From Brevundimonas sp. 357 (lineage in GTDB: Bacteria; Pseudomonadota; Alphaproteobacteria; Caulobacterales; Caulobacteraceae), in NCBI RefSeq assembly GCF_003938605.1, contig NZ_RHWX01000010.1, positions 1 to 64,000 on the forward strand: DNA of 64,000 nucleotides, written 5' to 3'. This document shows, in pieces, positions 7,960 to 17,593 of this stretch (positions are counted from its first letter, which is position 1; each line of letters begins with the position of its first letter). Position numbers and translations under genes: made by a program. The notes under the pieces are model-generated. The model saw only the letters and a program-made list of their open reading frames with translations. It did no database searches and was not told the DNA's origin.

Positions 7960-9744
7960 TCAGCCCGCCAGGGCTTCGACGCTCATCCGTTGCAGCAGGT
8001 CGCCGCCCTGGCCGACGGCGGCCAGGCGGCTGGAGACGTGGCCCAGGACATTGGCGGCGTAGACTTCATAGAGATCCAGCTTGCCCTGCAGCCACACGGC
8101 GTCGCCGTCATTGGCGTCCAGTTTCGCCTTCGCCGCCAGGGCGCCCTTGGCCAGCATCCAGCCGCCGACCACGTCGCCCATCAGCTTCAGATAGGCGTCG
8201 GCGCCCGACAGCACGTCGGCCGCGCGAGCGGCATCCGACTTGGCGTCCAGCAGCCACAGGGTGGCGTCCTCGACCGCCTCGATGGCGGTGGCGAAACGCT
8301 CGACCGGCTTGCCGGTATAGAGACGATCGATCTGGGCCAGCGTCGTCTTCATCTCGGCGATCAGGGCCTTGGCCGACTCGCCGCCGTCCATCGACAGCTT
8401 GCGGCCCACCAGATCCATCGCCTGAATGCCGTTGGTGCCTTCATAGATCGGGGTGATGCGGGCGTCGCGATAGTATTGGGCGGCGCCGGTCTCCTCGATG
8501 AATCCCATGCCGCCGTGGACCTGAACGCCCAGCGAAGCGACCTCGCAGCCAACGTCGGTGGACCAGGCCTTGGCGATCGGGGTGAACAGGTCTTCGCGAC
8601 CCTTCCAGCCCCTGCGCTCTTCCTCCGTGGCGGCGTGGCGAGCCAGGTCGGCTGCGACGCCGGTCGACAGGCAGATGGCGCGGGCGGCGGCGACCTTGGC
8701 CTTCATCACCGACAGCATGCGGCGCACGTCAGGGTGGTCGAAGATCGGGGCGTCCTTCTCGCCGGTCCAGACGCTGCGGCCCTGACGGCGTTCCAGCGCA
8801 TAGGCCAGGGCGTGCTGATAGGCGCGCTCGGCGACCCCGACGCCTTCGACGCCGACGGCCAGGCGGGCGGCGTTCATCATGACGAACATATGGGCCAGGC
8901 CCTGGTTCGGCTGACCGACCAGTTCGGCGCGGGCGCCCTCATAGCTCATGACGCAGGTGGGCGAGGCGTGGATGCCCAGCTTGTGCTCGACGCCGACCGG
9001 GCGGAAGGCGTTGCGCTCGCCCAATGAGCCGTCGGCGTTGACCGCGAACTTGGGCGTCAGGAACAGGCTGATGCCCTTGGGCCCCGCAGGCGCGTCGGGC
9101 AGGCGGGCCAGCACCAGATGGACGATGTTGTCCGTGGCGTCGTGATCGCCCCAGGTGATGAAGATCTTCTGGCCGGTCAGGGCGTAGGTTCCGTCGCCGT
9201 TGGGAACCGCCGTCGCCGTCAGGGCGCCGAGGTCAGACCCGGCGTGCGGTTCGGTCAGCACCATGGCGCCGGTCCATTCGCCCGACACCAGCTTGGGCAG
9301 ATAGGTGGCCTTCTGGTGTTCGCTGCCGACCTGCTCCAGCGCCTCGATCGAGGCCAGCGACAGCATGGGGCACAGACCGAAGGCCATGTTGGCGGCGTGG
9401 ACGGTCTCATAGGCCGCCAGCTCCAGCGCCTTGGGCAGGGCCTGTCCGCCGGCCTCGACCGAGGCGGTCAGGCTGGTCCAGCCGCCCGCCGCGAATTGCT
9501 GATAGGCGTCGGCGAAGCCCGGGGCGGCCGTCACGGCGCCGTTGGCGTATTTGGCGCCCGCCAGATCGCCGGGGCGGTTCAGTGGAGCCAGAACTTCTTC
9601 GGAAAATTGACCGGCGGCGTCCAGCACGGCCGAGGCGACGTCGGCGTCATAATCGGGAAAGGCGCCGGTCGCCGCCACCTGGCCGATCCCGGCCACGGCG
9701 TCGAGGGCGAAGGCGATGTCACGGACGGGGGCGCGGTAGCTCAT
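7960..9744 (-). CDS. Acyl-CoA dehydrogenase, long (about 600-residue) family
   Basis: A 594-residue FAD flavoprotein that makes the trans-2-enoyl-CoA double bond in acyl-CoA oxidation. It opens MSYRAPVRDIAFALDAVAGI, typical of the longer subfamily (COG1960 members with a C-terminal extension, including DmdC-like enzymes). Visible landmarks are the MVLTEPHAGSDLGAL flavin/substrate segment, FITWGDHD, and QVHGGMGFIEETGAAQYYRDARITPIYEGTNGIQ, the dehydrogenase signature with the probable catalytic Glu. The C-terminal 130 residues are the extra domain. Chain-length preference cannot be read from sequence. It is not in an obvious fad operon. Confidence 0.92.
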   Translation of the reverse strand: MSYRAPVRDIAFALDAVAGIGQVAATGAFPDYDADVASAVLDAAGQFSEEVLAPLNRPGDLAGAKYANGAVTAAPGFADAYQQFAAGGWTSLTASVEAGGQALPKALELAAYETVHAANMAFGLCPMLSLASIEALEQVGSEHQKATYLPKLVSGEWTGAMVLTEPHAGSDLGALTATAVPNGDGTYALTGQKIFITWGDHDATDNIVHLVLARLPDAPAGPKGISLFLTPKFAVNADGSLGERNAFRPVGVEHKLGIHASPTCVMSYEGARAELVGQPNQGLAHMFVMMNAARLAVGVEGVGVAERAYQHALAYALERRQGRSVWTGEKDAPIFDHPDVRRMLSVMKAKVAAARAICLSTGVAADLARHAATEEERRGWKGREDLFTPIAKAWSTDVGCEVASLGVQVHGGMGFIEETGAAQYYRDARITPIYEGTNGIQAMDLVGRKLSMDGGESAKALIAEMKTTLAQIDRLYTGKPVERFATAIEAVEDATLWLLDAKSDAARAADVLSGADAYLKLMGDVVGGWMLAKGALAAKAKLDANDGDAVWLQGKLDLYEVYAANVLGHVSSRLAAVGQGGDLLQRMSVEALAG

Positions 9745-9881
9745 CGGTTATCCTCAGAAAGACGTTGCGCTTCTGTCGGCCGCCGCGTCGCCGGGCGCAA
9801 GCCTGCTTGGACTTTGGTCGAGATTCCGCGCACTGTGACCTTCTGTTTGAACGGCTGACGCCGCGTAAGGAAAGGCCGACC

Positions 9882-10820
9882 GTGCCCGCCGACCGACCCG
9901 CCAGGGGCGACAGCCCCGAAATCGCCGCCGAGGCGCTGAAAACGGGGCGCCTGGTCATCCTGCCGACCGAGACGGTCTATGGACTGGCGGCCGATGCCTC
10001 CAACCCGCAGGCCGTGGCGCGAATCTTCGAGGCCAAGGGACGGCCGCGCTTCAATCCTTTGATCGCCCATGTCGCCAACGCCGTGGACGCCGAGGCGATC
10101 GCCGTGTTCGACGCCAGGGCGCGCGCGCTGGCCGAGGCCTTCTGGCCGGGACCGCTGACCATCGTGACGCCGGTTCGGGATCGCGAGCGGGTGTGTGATC
10201 TGGCGCGGGCGGGGCTGGACAGCGTGGCCGTGCGCGTGCCGGGCCATCCGCGCGCGAGGGCGGTCATCGGCGCGTTCGGCGGGCCGGTCGTCGCGCCGTC
10301 GGCCAACCGTTCGGGGCGGCCCAGTCCGACGACCTTCGCCGACGCTATGGAAGAGACTGGTCATGCCGTGGGCGCGGCGGTCGATGGCGGCCCCTGCGCC
10401 GTAGGGGTGGAAAGCACTGTCGTCTCGGTGCTGGACGGTCAGATCGCCCTGTTGCGTCCCGGCTCCGTCACCCGCGAAGAGATTCAGGCTGTGGCCGGGC
10501 CGTTGGCCGAAGGCGGGCAGGGGCATCGCTCGCCCGGCCGTCTGGCCCTGCACTATGCGCCCGATGCGCCGGTGCGGATTGAGGCGGACGAGGCGAAGGA
10601 CGGTGAAATCCTGCTGGGCTTCGGCGCGGGCGTCGGCGATCCGCGTTGGAGCCTCAGCCCGAGCGGCGACCTGCGTGAGGCGGCGGCCAATCTGTTTCGT
10701 TTGTTGCGTGAAGCGGACCGCACCAAACCCGCAGGGATCGCGGTTTCCCCGGTTCCGGCCAGAGGGCTGGGCGAAGCCATCAACGACCGCCTGCGTCGCG
10801 CGGCGGGGTTCGTGGGCTAG
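9882..10820 (+). CDS. sua5: L-threonylcarbamoyladenylate synthase (Sua5/YciO/YrdC)
   Basis: Forms threonylcarbamoyl-AMP from Thr, bicarbonate and ATP, the first step of t6A modification of tRNAs reading ANN codons. Residues about 15-195 are the YrdC domain (LVILPTETVYGLAADASNP, KGRPRFNPLIAH, APSANRSGRPSPT, ESTVVSV). After the GHRSPGRLALHYAPDAPV linker the smaller Sua5 domain follows, so this is the two-domain type. At 312 residues the length fits. The GTG at 9882 follows AAGGAAAGG and fits the conserved N-terminus; upstream codons in the same frame fall in the divergent dehydrogenase region. Its TAG shares the bases CTAG with the stop of the convergent patatin gene. Confidence 0.93.
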   Translation: MPADRPARGDSPEIAAEALKTGRLVILPTETVYGLAADASNPQAVARIFEAKGRPRFNPLIAHVANAVDAEAIAVFDARARALAEAFWPGPLTIVTPVRDRERVCDLARAGLDSVAVRVPGHPRARAVIGAFGGPVVAPSANRSGRPSPTTFADAMEETGHAVGAAVDGGPCAVGVESTVVSVLDGQIALLRPGSVTREEIQAVAGPLAEGGQGHRSPGRLALHYAPDAPVRIEADEAKDGEILLGFGAGVGDPRWSLSPSGDLREAAANLFRLLREADRTKPAGIAVSPVPARGLGEAINDRLRRAAGFVG

Positions 10821-11842
10821 AGGAAGCGGGCCTTAATATCCACGCTTGAGGCCTTGCCGACCTTGGGCAGGCAGCCTTCAAGCCATGCCTCGGCCGCTGT
10901 CCGGCCGTGCTGCTTCAGCTTGTTCAGATAGGTCCACTCGGTGTCGAACTTGGAGTGCAGGGACTCCTCGCCCAGCCATTCGTCGGCCTCGATGACGTGG
11001 ATGCGGATGCCGCGCCGACGGTCTTCGCCGGGCTTCAGCTTGCCCTCGGCGATCAGATCCTGAACGAAGGCGACGGCCCGTAGCTCGGCGACCAGAGGCG
11101 CGTTGAAGACGATCTCGTTCAAGCGGTCGTTGATGTCGCCAGCCTCGCGCGGCGCTTCGTCACGCCGGAACGGGTTGAGCGGCAGCAGCAGGATATCGTC
11201 CGGCGTGTCCGTATAGAACAGCGGCCACAGCGCCGGATTGGCCAGGTAGCCGCCGTCCCAATAGGGCTCGCCCTCGATCTCGACCGCCTGAAACAGCTGG
11301 GGCAGGCAGGCCGAAGCCAACAGAACCTCGGGCGCCATTTCCGCGGACTTGAAGATGCGCGAACGGCCCGCGCGCACCGCCGTCGTCGAGACGAACATGC
11401 GGATGGAGGAGGCGCGCAGGGCCTCGAAATCCACCGCTGTCTCCAGCACCCGGCGCAACGGGTTCAGGTTGAACGGGTTGAAGGAGTAGGGGCTCATCGA
11501 CAGGGCCAGCGTCTGCCCCGCCTGCCACATCGGCGTGCCCTTCAGCCAGTCTGGCGTGAGGGCCTTGGACCAGACCGAACTGTCGCCGAAGACGTTGCGC
11601 CCGCCGGACTGGTTCACCTCGCGCCACAGGGTGTCCAGCGCCTCGCGTCCGCCCTCGGCGCCCCCGCGCTCCAGCCCGGTGATCAGGGCGGCCGCGTTCA
11701 TCGCCCCGGCCGAGGCGGCGGTGACCGCGCGCACGTCCAGCACATCGGCTTCCAGCAGCCGATCAAGCACGCCCCATTGAAAGGCGCCGTGTGCGCCGCC
11801 GCCCTGCAGGGCCAGACAGACGGGTTTGCGCTTTGCCGCCAT
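10817..11842 (-). CDS. Patatin-like phospholipase
   Basis: A 341-residue patatin-fold lipid acyl hydrolase. The oxyanion loop is seen as LALQGGGAHGAFQWGVLDRLL, and the Asp of the Ser-Asp dyad in EPYWDGGYLANPA. The nucleophile elbow reads TAASAGAMNAA, so the first Gly of the usual GxSxG is Ala. The Ser itself is present and the enzyme may be active. There is no signal peptide. The ATG at 11842 is preferred, with GGAGAG six bases ahead; a TTG lies immediately upstream at 11845. It is convergent with sua5, sharing CTAG at the stops. Substrate unknown; related proteins lie near polyhydroxybutyrate genes, and a 3-hydroxybutyrate dehydrogenase is next door. Confidence 0.85.
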   Translation of the reverse strand: MAAKRKPVCLALQGGGAHGAFQWGVLDRLLEADVLDVRAVTAASAGAMNAAALITGLERGGAEGGREALDTLWREVNQSGGRNVFGDSSVWSKALTPDWLKGTPMWQAGQTLALSMSPYSFNPFNLNPLRRVLETAVDFEALRASSIRMFVSTTAVRAGRSRIFKSAEMAPEVLLASACLPQLFQAVEIEGEPYWDGGYLANPALWPLFYTDTPDDILLLPLNPFRRDEAPREAGDINDRLNEIVFNAPLVAELRAVAFVQDLIAEGKLKPGEDRRRGIRIHVIEADEWLGEESLHSKFDTEWTYLNKLKQHGRTAAEAWLEGCLPKVGKASSVDIKARFL

Positions 11843-11882
11843 CAAACTCTCCGTCTTTCGGCCCCTGCGGCCAAGGTGAAAC

Positions 11883-12671
11883 CTATTGAGCCGTCCAGCC
11901 GCCGTCGACGGAGAAGTGGGCGCCGTTGGCCGAGGCGCCGAGGTCCGACGCCAGATAGAGGAAAATCCCCGCCAGTTCGTCAGTCGTGACGAAGCGCTTG
12001 GTCGGCTGCGAACCGAGAATGACGTTCTTCATCACGTCTTCTTCGCTCATGTTGCGGGTGCGGGCCTGATCCTGAATCTGCTTGGCGACGATCGGCGTCT
12101 CGACGAAGCCGGGGCAGATGGCGTTGCAGGTGATGTTGTCCTGGGCCAGCTCTAGCGCGACCGTCTTGGTGAAGCCGATCACGCCGTGCTTGGCCGCGAC
12201 ATAGGCCGACTTGAACGGGCTGGCGACCAGGCCGTGGGCCGAGGCGATGTTGATGATCCGGCCGCGGCCCTGCGCCTTCATGATCGGGATCGCCGCCTTG
12301 GTGGCGTAGAAGGTCGAGGACAGGTTGATGGAGATGATCTTTTCCCAGGCGTCGGCGGGGAAGCTCTCGACCGCTTCGACGTGCTGGATGCCGGCGTTGT
12401 TGACCAGGATGTCCAGGCGGCCCAGTTCGCGCTGCGCCGTGGCGATCATGTCCTCGATCTGATCCGGCTGGGTCATGTCGGCCGGGTGATAGAGGACGCG
12501 CACGCCGGTTTCAGCGGCCAGATCGGCGCGCGTCTTCTCGATGGCGTCCGCGTCGCCCAGGCCGTTCAGCATCACATCGCCGCCGCACAGGGCGACCGCC
12601 CGCGCAAACGCCAGTCCGATGCCCGAGGTCGAGCCGGTGACGACCGCGACGCGGCCCTTGAGATCGTTCAT
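11883..12671 (-). CDS. bdhA: D-3-hydroxybutyrate dehydrogenase (short-chain dehydrogenase)
   Basis: Oxidises 3-hydroxybutyrate to acetoacetate with NAD, in polyhydroxybutyrate and ketone-body use. It is a classical SDR of about 262 residues: the cofactor loop TGSTSGIGLAFARAVA, NNAGIQHVEAVESFP, catalytic Ser in NIASAHGLVAS, YVAAKH (Tyr and Lys), then NAICPGFVETPIV and the C-terminal GAHFSVDGGWTAQ. These segments match BdhA more closely than FabG. Three in-frame ATGs (12713, 12680, 12671) are possible and none has a clear ribosome site. I used 12671, which puts Met four residues before KGRVAVVTG. The gene stands alone, 38 bases after the patatin start in the same direction. Confidence 0.88.
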   Translation of the reverse strand: MNDLKGRVAVVTGSTSGIGLAFARAVALCGGDVMLNGLGDADAIEKTRADLAAETGVRVLYHPADMTQPDQIEDMIATAQRELGRLDILVNNAGIQHVEAVESFPADAWEKIISINLSSTFYATKAAIPIMKAQGRGRIINIASAHGLVASPFKSAYVAAKHGVIGFTKTVALELAQDNITCNAICPGFVETPIVAKQIQDQARTRNMSEEDVMKNVILGSQPTKRFVTTDELAGIFLYLASDLGASANGAHFSVDGGWTAQ

Positions 12672-12745
12672 CGCGAACATGACAGAAAGAACCCGTGGCT
12701 GATGATGCTGCAATGCAACCTAACCGCAGTCGTTCAATCTGGCGA

Positions 12746-13519
12746 TCAGGATTTTCCTTCCCTGATGAATATCCAGTCCGTGTCCGTCGATAGGCTCTTG
12801 TCGAAGCGGTAGCCGTCGCGATCGAAGGCCTTCAGGTCTTCGACCTTTTCGAGCCGGTTCTCGATGGCGTAGCGGGCCATGCCGCCGCGGGCCTTCTTGG
12901 CGTAGAAGGAGATGATGCGGGCCTCGCCGTCCTTCTTCTCCTTGAAGTGCGGGGTCACGACCGGCAGCTTCAGCGCCCTGGCGTCGACCGCGCCGAAATA
13001 TTCGTGGCTGGCCAGGTTCACCAAGGTTTGTTCGGGCAGCTTTTCGGCGTCTTCGTTCAGGCGCAGCGAGATGCGTTCGCCCCAGAAATCATAGAGGGTG
13101 GCGCCGCGCTTGGTCTTCAACCGGATGCCCATCTCCAGCCGATAGGGCTGAATCGCATCCAGCGGCCGCAGCAGGCCGTAGAAGCCCGAGAGAATACGCA
13201 GGTGGTCCTGAGCCCACGTCAGGTCGTCGGCCGACAGGGTGCGGGCCGACAGCCCTTCATAGACGTCGCCGGCGAAGGCGAAGACAGCCTGCAGCGCGCC
13301 CTCCGACGTTTCGTTGTCGAAGGCCTGGAAGCGTTGATAGTTCAGCTCAGCCAGGGCGTCGGAGATCGACATCAGGCGGCGCAAGTCCGCACGGCTCAGC
13401 CCTCGCGTCACCTTGGCCAATTCGGCGGTTTCATCGGCGCATCGCCGTGGCGTAACGGGGGCGTCGGTGGCGGGCGGGTTGAAGTCCAGCTTTTTGGCCG
13501 GGGACAGGACGATCAGCAA
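12746..13519 (-). CDS. yaaA: Peroxide stress protein YaaA (DUF328/UPF0246)
   Basis: YaaA lowers free intracellular iron during hydrogen-peroxide stress in E. coli and is a DNA-binding helix-hairpin-helix protein. This 257-residue protein begins MLIVLSPAKKLDFNPP, aligned residue for residue with the family N-terminus. It contains FAGDVYEGLSARTLSADDL, LRILSGFYGLLRPLDAIQPYRLEMG, LYDFWGERI, NLASHEYFGAV and YAKKARGGMARY, all family blocks. The start is TTG at 13519, 9 bases after AGGGAG. Upstream in-frame codons to 13558 add a non-conserved stretch. No OxyR-type site was recognised. Confidence 0.93.
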   Translation of the reverse strand: MLIVLSPAKKLDFNPPATDAPVTPRRCADETAELAKVTRGLSRADLRRLMSISDALAELNYQRFQAFDNETSEGALQAVFAFAGDVYEGLSARTLSADDLTWAQDHLRILSGFYGLLRPLDAIQPYRLEMGIRLKTKRGATLYDFWGERISLRLNEDAEKLPEQTLVNLASHEYFGAVDARALKLPVVTPHFKEKKDGEARIISFYAKKARGGMARYAIENRLEKVEDLKAFDRDGYRFDKSLSTDTDWIFIREGKS

Positions 13520-13614
13520 GACGATCGACTCCCTATGCGTCTCAAGAGCGGGCCTCATAGGCCGCTTCGATGACGTTTTGAACCGCCTGAAACGTCACAT
13601 ACGGTCGCAAGTCA

Positions 13615-15018
13615 TCAGAAGAGGACCGCCGGATTCATGATCCTCTGCGGGTCGATGGCCTTACGGATCGCCTGCATGGTCGCGATTTCCAAGGGGGTTT
13701 TATAGCGCCGCGCTTCGTCTGTTTTCAGCCGTCCCAGACCGTGTTCAGCCGAAATGGAGCCGTCGTAACGGGCCACGACGTCGTGAACGACTTCGGACCC
13801 CTCCATCCAGCGCGCGATGAAGGCGGGCACGTCTTCGCCCACGCCGGGGATCACATCATAGTGAAGATTGCCGTCGCCGACGTGGCCGAAGACCGACACC
13901 CGGCAGCCGGGATGGAATTTTTCAACCGCCGCCGTCGCCTCGTCGATGAAATCCGCGATTCGCGAGACGGGAACCGAAACGTCGTGCTTCCAGCCGCCGC
14001 CTTCCGGCTTGAGCGCAGCCGAATGTTCCTCGCGCAGACGCCAGAATTCAGCCTTCTGGGCGTCGTTCTGGGCGATGGCGGCGTCGACGATCAGGCCTTC
14101 CTCGAAGGCGGCGGTCAGCAGGCGTTCCATCGCCGCCTCGGCGCCGTCCGGCTCGCCTGAGGCCAGTTCGATCAGCACATACCAGGACGGTGTGGATTCC
14201 AGCGGTTCGCGCGTGTCGGGAATGTTCTTCAGCACCAGGCTCATGCCCAATCGCTTCATCAGCTCGAAGGCCTCGACCCCGCCGCCGGTCTCGGCCTTGG
14301 CGCGGGCCAGCAGCACGACGGCGTCGTGGTGGCTCTCCAGGCCGACGATGGCGGTGGCGCGGCTGCGCATGATGGGGAATAGCTTCAGCGTCGCGGCGGT
14401 GATGACGCCCAGGGTGCCCTCGGCGCCGATGAACATTTGCTTGAGGTCATAGCCGGTGTTGTCCTTGCGCAGACGCTTCAGACCGTTGAACACCTGACCG
14501 TCGGGCATGACCGCCTCGATACCCAGCACCAGATCGCGCATCATGCCGTAGCGCAGGACGGCGGTGCCCCCGGCGTTGGTCGAAATCACGCCGCCGATGG
14601 TGGCTGAGCCCTCGGCCGCAAGGCTGAGGGGGAAGAAGCGGTTCTTCTCCTTCGCCAGTTCCTGCGCCTCCAGCAGCGTCACGCCCGCCTCGACCGTCAT
14701 GGCGTCGTCCAGCGGCGTCACGTCGCGTACGGTTCGCAGCTTGCGCGTGGACAGCAGAACCTCGCCATGGGGAATCTGGCCGCCGACCAGTCCGGTGCCG
14801 CCGCCCTGCGTCACCACGGCCACGCCGTGTCGGGCGCAGATTTCGACGGCGTGAGCGACTTCCTCGGTAGTGCGTGGTTGCAGCAGCAGCGGCGTCTGCC
14901 CCGTCCAGCGGCCGCGCCATTCAGTCAGCCAGGGCGCCATCTCGGCGGCGTCTTGCGTCCAGGCGCCGGGCAGGGCGGCCTTGAGTTCAGCGAGGGATTC
15001 TGGCGTCGGGAGGGTCAT
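13615..15018 (-). CDS. FAD-linked 2-hydroxyacid oxidase/dehydrogenase (GlcD/D-2-hydroxyglutarate dehydrogenase-like)
   Basis: A 467-residue flavoenzyme of the vanillyl-alcohol-oxidase/PCMH superfamily. FAD-binding residues about 40-220 include [33 protein letters not shown] and [21 protein letters not shown]. The C-terminal FAD-oxidase domain carries [36 protein letters not shown] and [17 protein letters not shown], with the metal/substrate His residues of D-lactate and D-2-hydroxyglutarate dehydrogenases. It is not flanked by glcE/glcF, so a stand-alone D-2-hydroxyglutarate or D-lactate dehydrogenase is more likely than glycolate oxidase. The exact substrate is open. Confidence 0.88.
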   Translation of the reverse strand: MTLPTPESLAELKAALPGAWTQDAAEMAPWLTEWRGRWTGQTPLLLQPRTTEEVAHAVEICARHGVAVVTQGGGTGLVGGQIPHGEVLLSTRKLRTVRDVTPLDDAMTVEAGVTLLEAQELAKEKNRFFPLSLAAEGSATIGGVISTNAGGTAVLRYGMMRDLVLGIEAVMPDGQVFNGLKRLRKDNTGYDLKQMFIGAEGTLGVITAATLKLFPIMRSRATAIVGLESHHDAVVLLARAKAETGGGVEAFELMKRLGMSLVLKNIPDTREPLESTPSWYVLIELASGEPDGAEAAMERLLTAAFEEGLIVDAAIAQNDAQKAEFWRLREEHSAALKPEGGGWKHDVSVPVSRIADFIDEATAAVEKFHPGCRVSVFGHVGDGNLHYDVIPGVGEDVPAFIARWMEGSEVVHDVVARYDGSISAEHGLGRLKTDEARRYKTPLEIATMQAIRKAIDPQRIMNPAVLF

Positions 15019-15095
15019 ATCGGCCTTGTGGCAAAAGGCGTGCCGTGGTGGAAGCGCAAAACCTTGCCTTCTGGCGGTCCATTCAAGGGCAAAAC

Positions 15096-15530
15096 ATGAT
15101 TCCGACGCCGGCCGTGGGCGTAGTGTGCCTGAAAGGCGACGAAGTGCTGCTGATCCGGCGCGGCACGCCGCCGCGTGTGGGCGAGTGGAGCCTGCCCGGC
15201 GGGCGCCTGGAACCGGGCGAACGCCTGGCCGACGCCGCCCTGCGCGAACTGCGCGAGGAGACGGGCGTCGATGCCGAGTTGATCGGCTTGATCGACGTGG
15301 TGGACGGGCTTTTTCCCGAGGCGGGGCGGCACTATGTCCTGATCGACTATGCGGCGGTCTGGACGTCGGGCGCGGTCGTGGCGGGCGATGACGCCGCCGA
15401 TGCAGGCTTTTTCCCGTTCGAGACGGCTCTGGCCATGGTCGATTGGGAAGAGACGAGACGCATCATTCGTATGGCGCGGCGAATGGCTGACGCGGATGTC
15501 ATGCTGACGGAACCGGATTCTGTGGCGTGA
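15096..15530 (+). CDS. Nudix hydrolase
   Basis: A 144-residue Nudix pyrophosphohydrolase. The box is complete: [24 protein letters not shown] fits GX5EX7REUXEEXGU, giving the Mg-binding Glu residues. The start [23 protein letters not shown] at 15096 follows AAGGG by eight bases and matches the start of ADP-ribose/NADH-type Nudix domains. An earlier ATG at 15045 adds 17 poorly conserved residues. The substrate is unknown; the family resembles ADP-ribose pyrophosphatases. It diverges from the FAD oxidase gene. Confidence 0.9.
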   Translation: MIPTPAVGVVCLKGDEVLLIRRGTPPRVGEWSLPGGRLEPGERLADAALRELREETGVDAELIGLIDVVDGLFPEAGRHYVLIDYAAVWTSGAVVAGDDAADAGFFPFETALAMVDWEETRRIIRMARRMADADVMLTEPDSVA

Positions 15531-15573
15531 CGCACCCTGGGCGGCTAAGCTCCTTCTCCAACCGGAGGGCCTT

Positions 15574-16569
15574 ATGAATTTTTCGCTGATTTTCTTTGTG
15601 ATGTTCGCAGTCTTTGCGATCATCTTCCTGTTCAGCGTGATCAAGATCGTGCCGCAAGGCCGTGAATTCACGGTGGAACGGTTCGGCAAGTACACCAAGA
15701 CCCTGACTCCGGGCATCCATATCCTGACCCCGTTCGTCGAGCGCATCGGTCGCCGCATGAACATGATGGAGCAGGTGTTGGACGTGCCGACCCAGGAGGT
15801 CATCACCCGCGACAACGCCATGGTGAAGGTCGACGGCATCGTCTTTATTCAGGTGATGGACGCGGCCAAGGCGGCCTATCGCGTCGATGACCTGACCTAC
15901 GCCATCGCCCAACTGTGCATGACCAATCTGCGCACCGTGGTCGGCTCAATGGAGCTGGACGAGGTGCTGAGCCAGCGCGACAGCATCAACACGCGCCTGC
16001 TGCACGTCATCGACGCCGCGACTGAGCCGTGGGGCATCAAGGCCAATCGCATTGAAATCAAGGATCTGACGCCGCCGGTGGACATCACCAACGCCATGGC
16101 CCGTCAGATGAAGGCCGAGCGCGAGCGCCGCGCTGTCATCACCGAGGCGGACGGCGAGAAGCAGGCGGCCATCGCCCGCGCCGAGGGCGCCAAGCAGGCG
16201 GCGATTCTGGAAGCTGAAGGCCGCAAGGAAGCCGCCTTCCGCGACGCCGAGGCGCGCGAACGTGAAGCCGAGGCCGAGGCCAAGGCCACCGCCATGGTGT
16301 CGGAGGCCATCGCTCGCGGCGACGTCAACGCCATCAACTACTTCGTGGCCCAGAAGTATGTGGAGGCCTTCGCCGAGCTGGCCCGCAGCCCGCAGCAGAA
16401 GACGGTCATCGTGCCGTCGGAAATGGGCGCCCTGGTCGGCACCATCGCCGGGGTCGGCGAACTGGTCGGCCTGGCCAAGGAACAGCAGCAGGGCCGCACG
16501 GACGCGCGTCAGGCCGCGCCGCGCGCCGCGCCGCGCCGTTCAGGCGGCTCTGTGCCGACGACGGAGTAA
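15574..16569 (+). CDS. SPFH/band-7 membrane protein (QmcA/paraslipin-like)
   Basis: A 331-residue stomatin-type scaffold protein. Residues about 3-25 are one membrane helix (LIFFVMFAVFAIIFLFSVI). The SPFH domain follows (IVPQGREFTVERFGKYTKTL, VDGIVFIQVMDAAKAAYRV, TNLRTVVGSMELDEVLSQRD, GIKANRIEIKDLTPP). Residues about 190-265 are an Ala/Glu/Lys/Arg-rich coiled coil. The tail is Arg/Ala-rich. It is paired with the NfeD gene three bases downstream, the standard SPFH-NfeD two-gene operon implicated in membrane microdomains and protease control. AGG precedes the ATG. Confidence 0.92.
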   Translation: MNFSLIFFVMFAVFAIIFLFSVIKIVPQGREFTVERFGKYTKTLTPGIHILTPFVERIGRRMNMMEQVLDVPTQEVITRDNAMVKVDGIVFIQVMDAAKAAYRVDDLTYAIAQLCMTNLRTVVGSMELDEVLSQRDSINTRLLHVIDAATEPWGIKANRIEIKDLTPPVDITNAMARQMKAERERRAVITEADGEKQAAIARAEGAKQAAILEAEGRKEAAFRDAEAREREAEAEAKATAMVSEAIARGDVNAINYFVAQKYVEAFAELARSPQQKTVIVPSEMGALVGTIAGVGELVGLAKEQQQGRTDARQAAPRAAPRRSGGSVPTTE

Positions 16570-16572
16570 GCC

Positions 16573-17031
16573 ATGGACTGGTTCGTCTCCCTCTACGCCG
16601 CCCAGCCGTTCTGGCTTTGGCTGGCGGTTGGCGTGATCCTGCTGGGGATAGAGGCGGCGGCCTCGACCGAATGGCTGCTGTGGCCGGCGGTGTCGGCGGG
16701 GCTGACGGCCCTGCTGTCCGCCCTGGCGCCGCAACTGGGCCTGCCGGTCGAGATCGGCGTCTTCGCGGCGCTGACGGTGGCCTCGACCATTCTGTCGCGT
16801 CGTCTGATCAAGCGGGTGAACCCTGAGGATCAGCCCGACATCAATGATCGCGACATTCGTCTGGTCGGCGAGCGGGCGCGTGTGGTCGAAGCCTTTGTCG
16901 GCGGGCGCGGCCGGGTTTTCGTGTCGGGATCGGAATGGCCCGCCGAAATCGAGGGCGCGTCGCCACTGGCGGGCGAGAGCGTCGTCATCGAATCGGTGTC
17001 GGGGCCCTTGCTGAAGGTGCGGGCGCTCTAG
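16573..17031 (+). CDS. NfeD family protein
   Basis: A 152-residue short NfeD (NfeD1b type, without a protease domain). Two or three membrane helices fill residues 13-75. A soluble OB-fold follows ([35 protein letters not shown]), in the order expected for this family. It is three bases downstream of its SPFH partner, so co-expression and physical interaction are likely. Its TAG shares CTAG with the stop of the convergent rnhA. Confidence 0.92.
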   Translation: MDWFVSLYAAQPFWLWLAVGVILLGIEAAASTEWLLWPAVSAGLTALLSALAPQLGLPVEIGVFAALTVASTILSRRLIKRVNPEDQPDINDRDIRLVGERARVVEAFVGGRGRVFVSGSEWPAEIEGASPLAGESVVIESVSGPLLKVRAL

Positions 17032-17480
17032 CGTCCGCGCATTTCCGTCACGCCGCGATTGGCCAGGCCGTCGGCCCGCTCGTTCAGGGCGTGGCCGGCG
17101 TGGCCTTTCACCCAGTGCCATTTGACCTCGTGGCGGTTGCGGGCCTCGTCCAGCCGCCGCCACAGGTCTTCGTTCTTGACGGGCTTCTTGTCGGCCGTCT
17201 TCCAGCCGCGCGCCTTCCAGCCGCGCATCCATTCCGTCACGCCCTGCATGACGTATTTGCTGTCGGTGTGCAGATCGACGCGGCAAGGGCGTTTCAGCGC
17301 CTCCAGGGCCATGATCGCCGCCATCATTTCCATGCGATTGTTGGTCGTCAGGGGCTCGCCGCCCCAGAGTTCCTTCTCGTGACCTCCGCCGGTTTGCAGG
17401 ATCGCCCCCCAGCCGCCGGGGCCGGGATTGCCCTTGCAGGCGCCGTCGGTGTGGATGATGACGTGATCGTTGAGACTCAT
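17028..17480 (-). CDS. rnhA: Ribonuclease HI
   Basis: Cleaves the RNA strand of RNA-DNA hybrids, for primer and R-loop removal. At 150 residues it is the single-domain type. The catalytic acids are in place: Asp12 ([16 protein letters not shown]), Glu51 ([10 protein letters not shown]), Asp73 (HTDSKYV) and Asp137 (ERADGLAN), with the HAGHALNE His loop near 127-130. The basic handle segment ([21 protein letters not shown]) is present. It is convergent with nfeD and overlaps it by the four bases of the shared stop. Confidence 0.97.
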   Translation of the reverse strand: MSLNDHVIIHTDGACKGNPGPGGWGAILQTGGGHEKELWGGEPLTTNNRMEMMAAIMALEALKRPCRVDLHTDSKYVMQGVTEWMRGWKARGWKTADKKPVKNEDLWRRLDEARNRHEVKWHWVKGHAGHALNERADGLANRGVTEMRGR

Positions 17481-17593
17481 GGCCGCGATGCGTACAGCGT
17501 CCCTTGGCGCGTCGCCATCACTCAGCCTATATGACGCACAACAATCAGTCGGTGGGGCCGCGTCTAGGTGAGTCCCCTTGAGGAGGTATCGCC

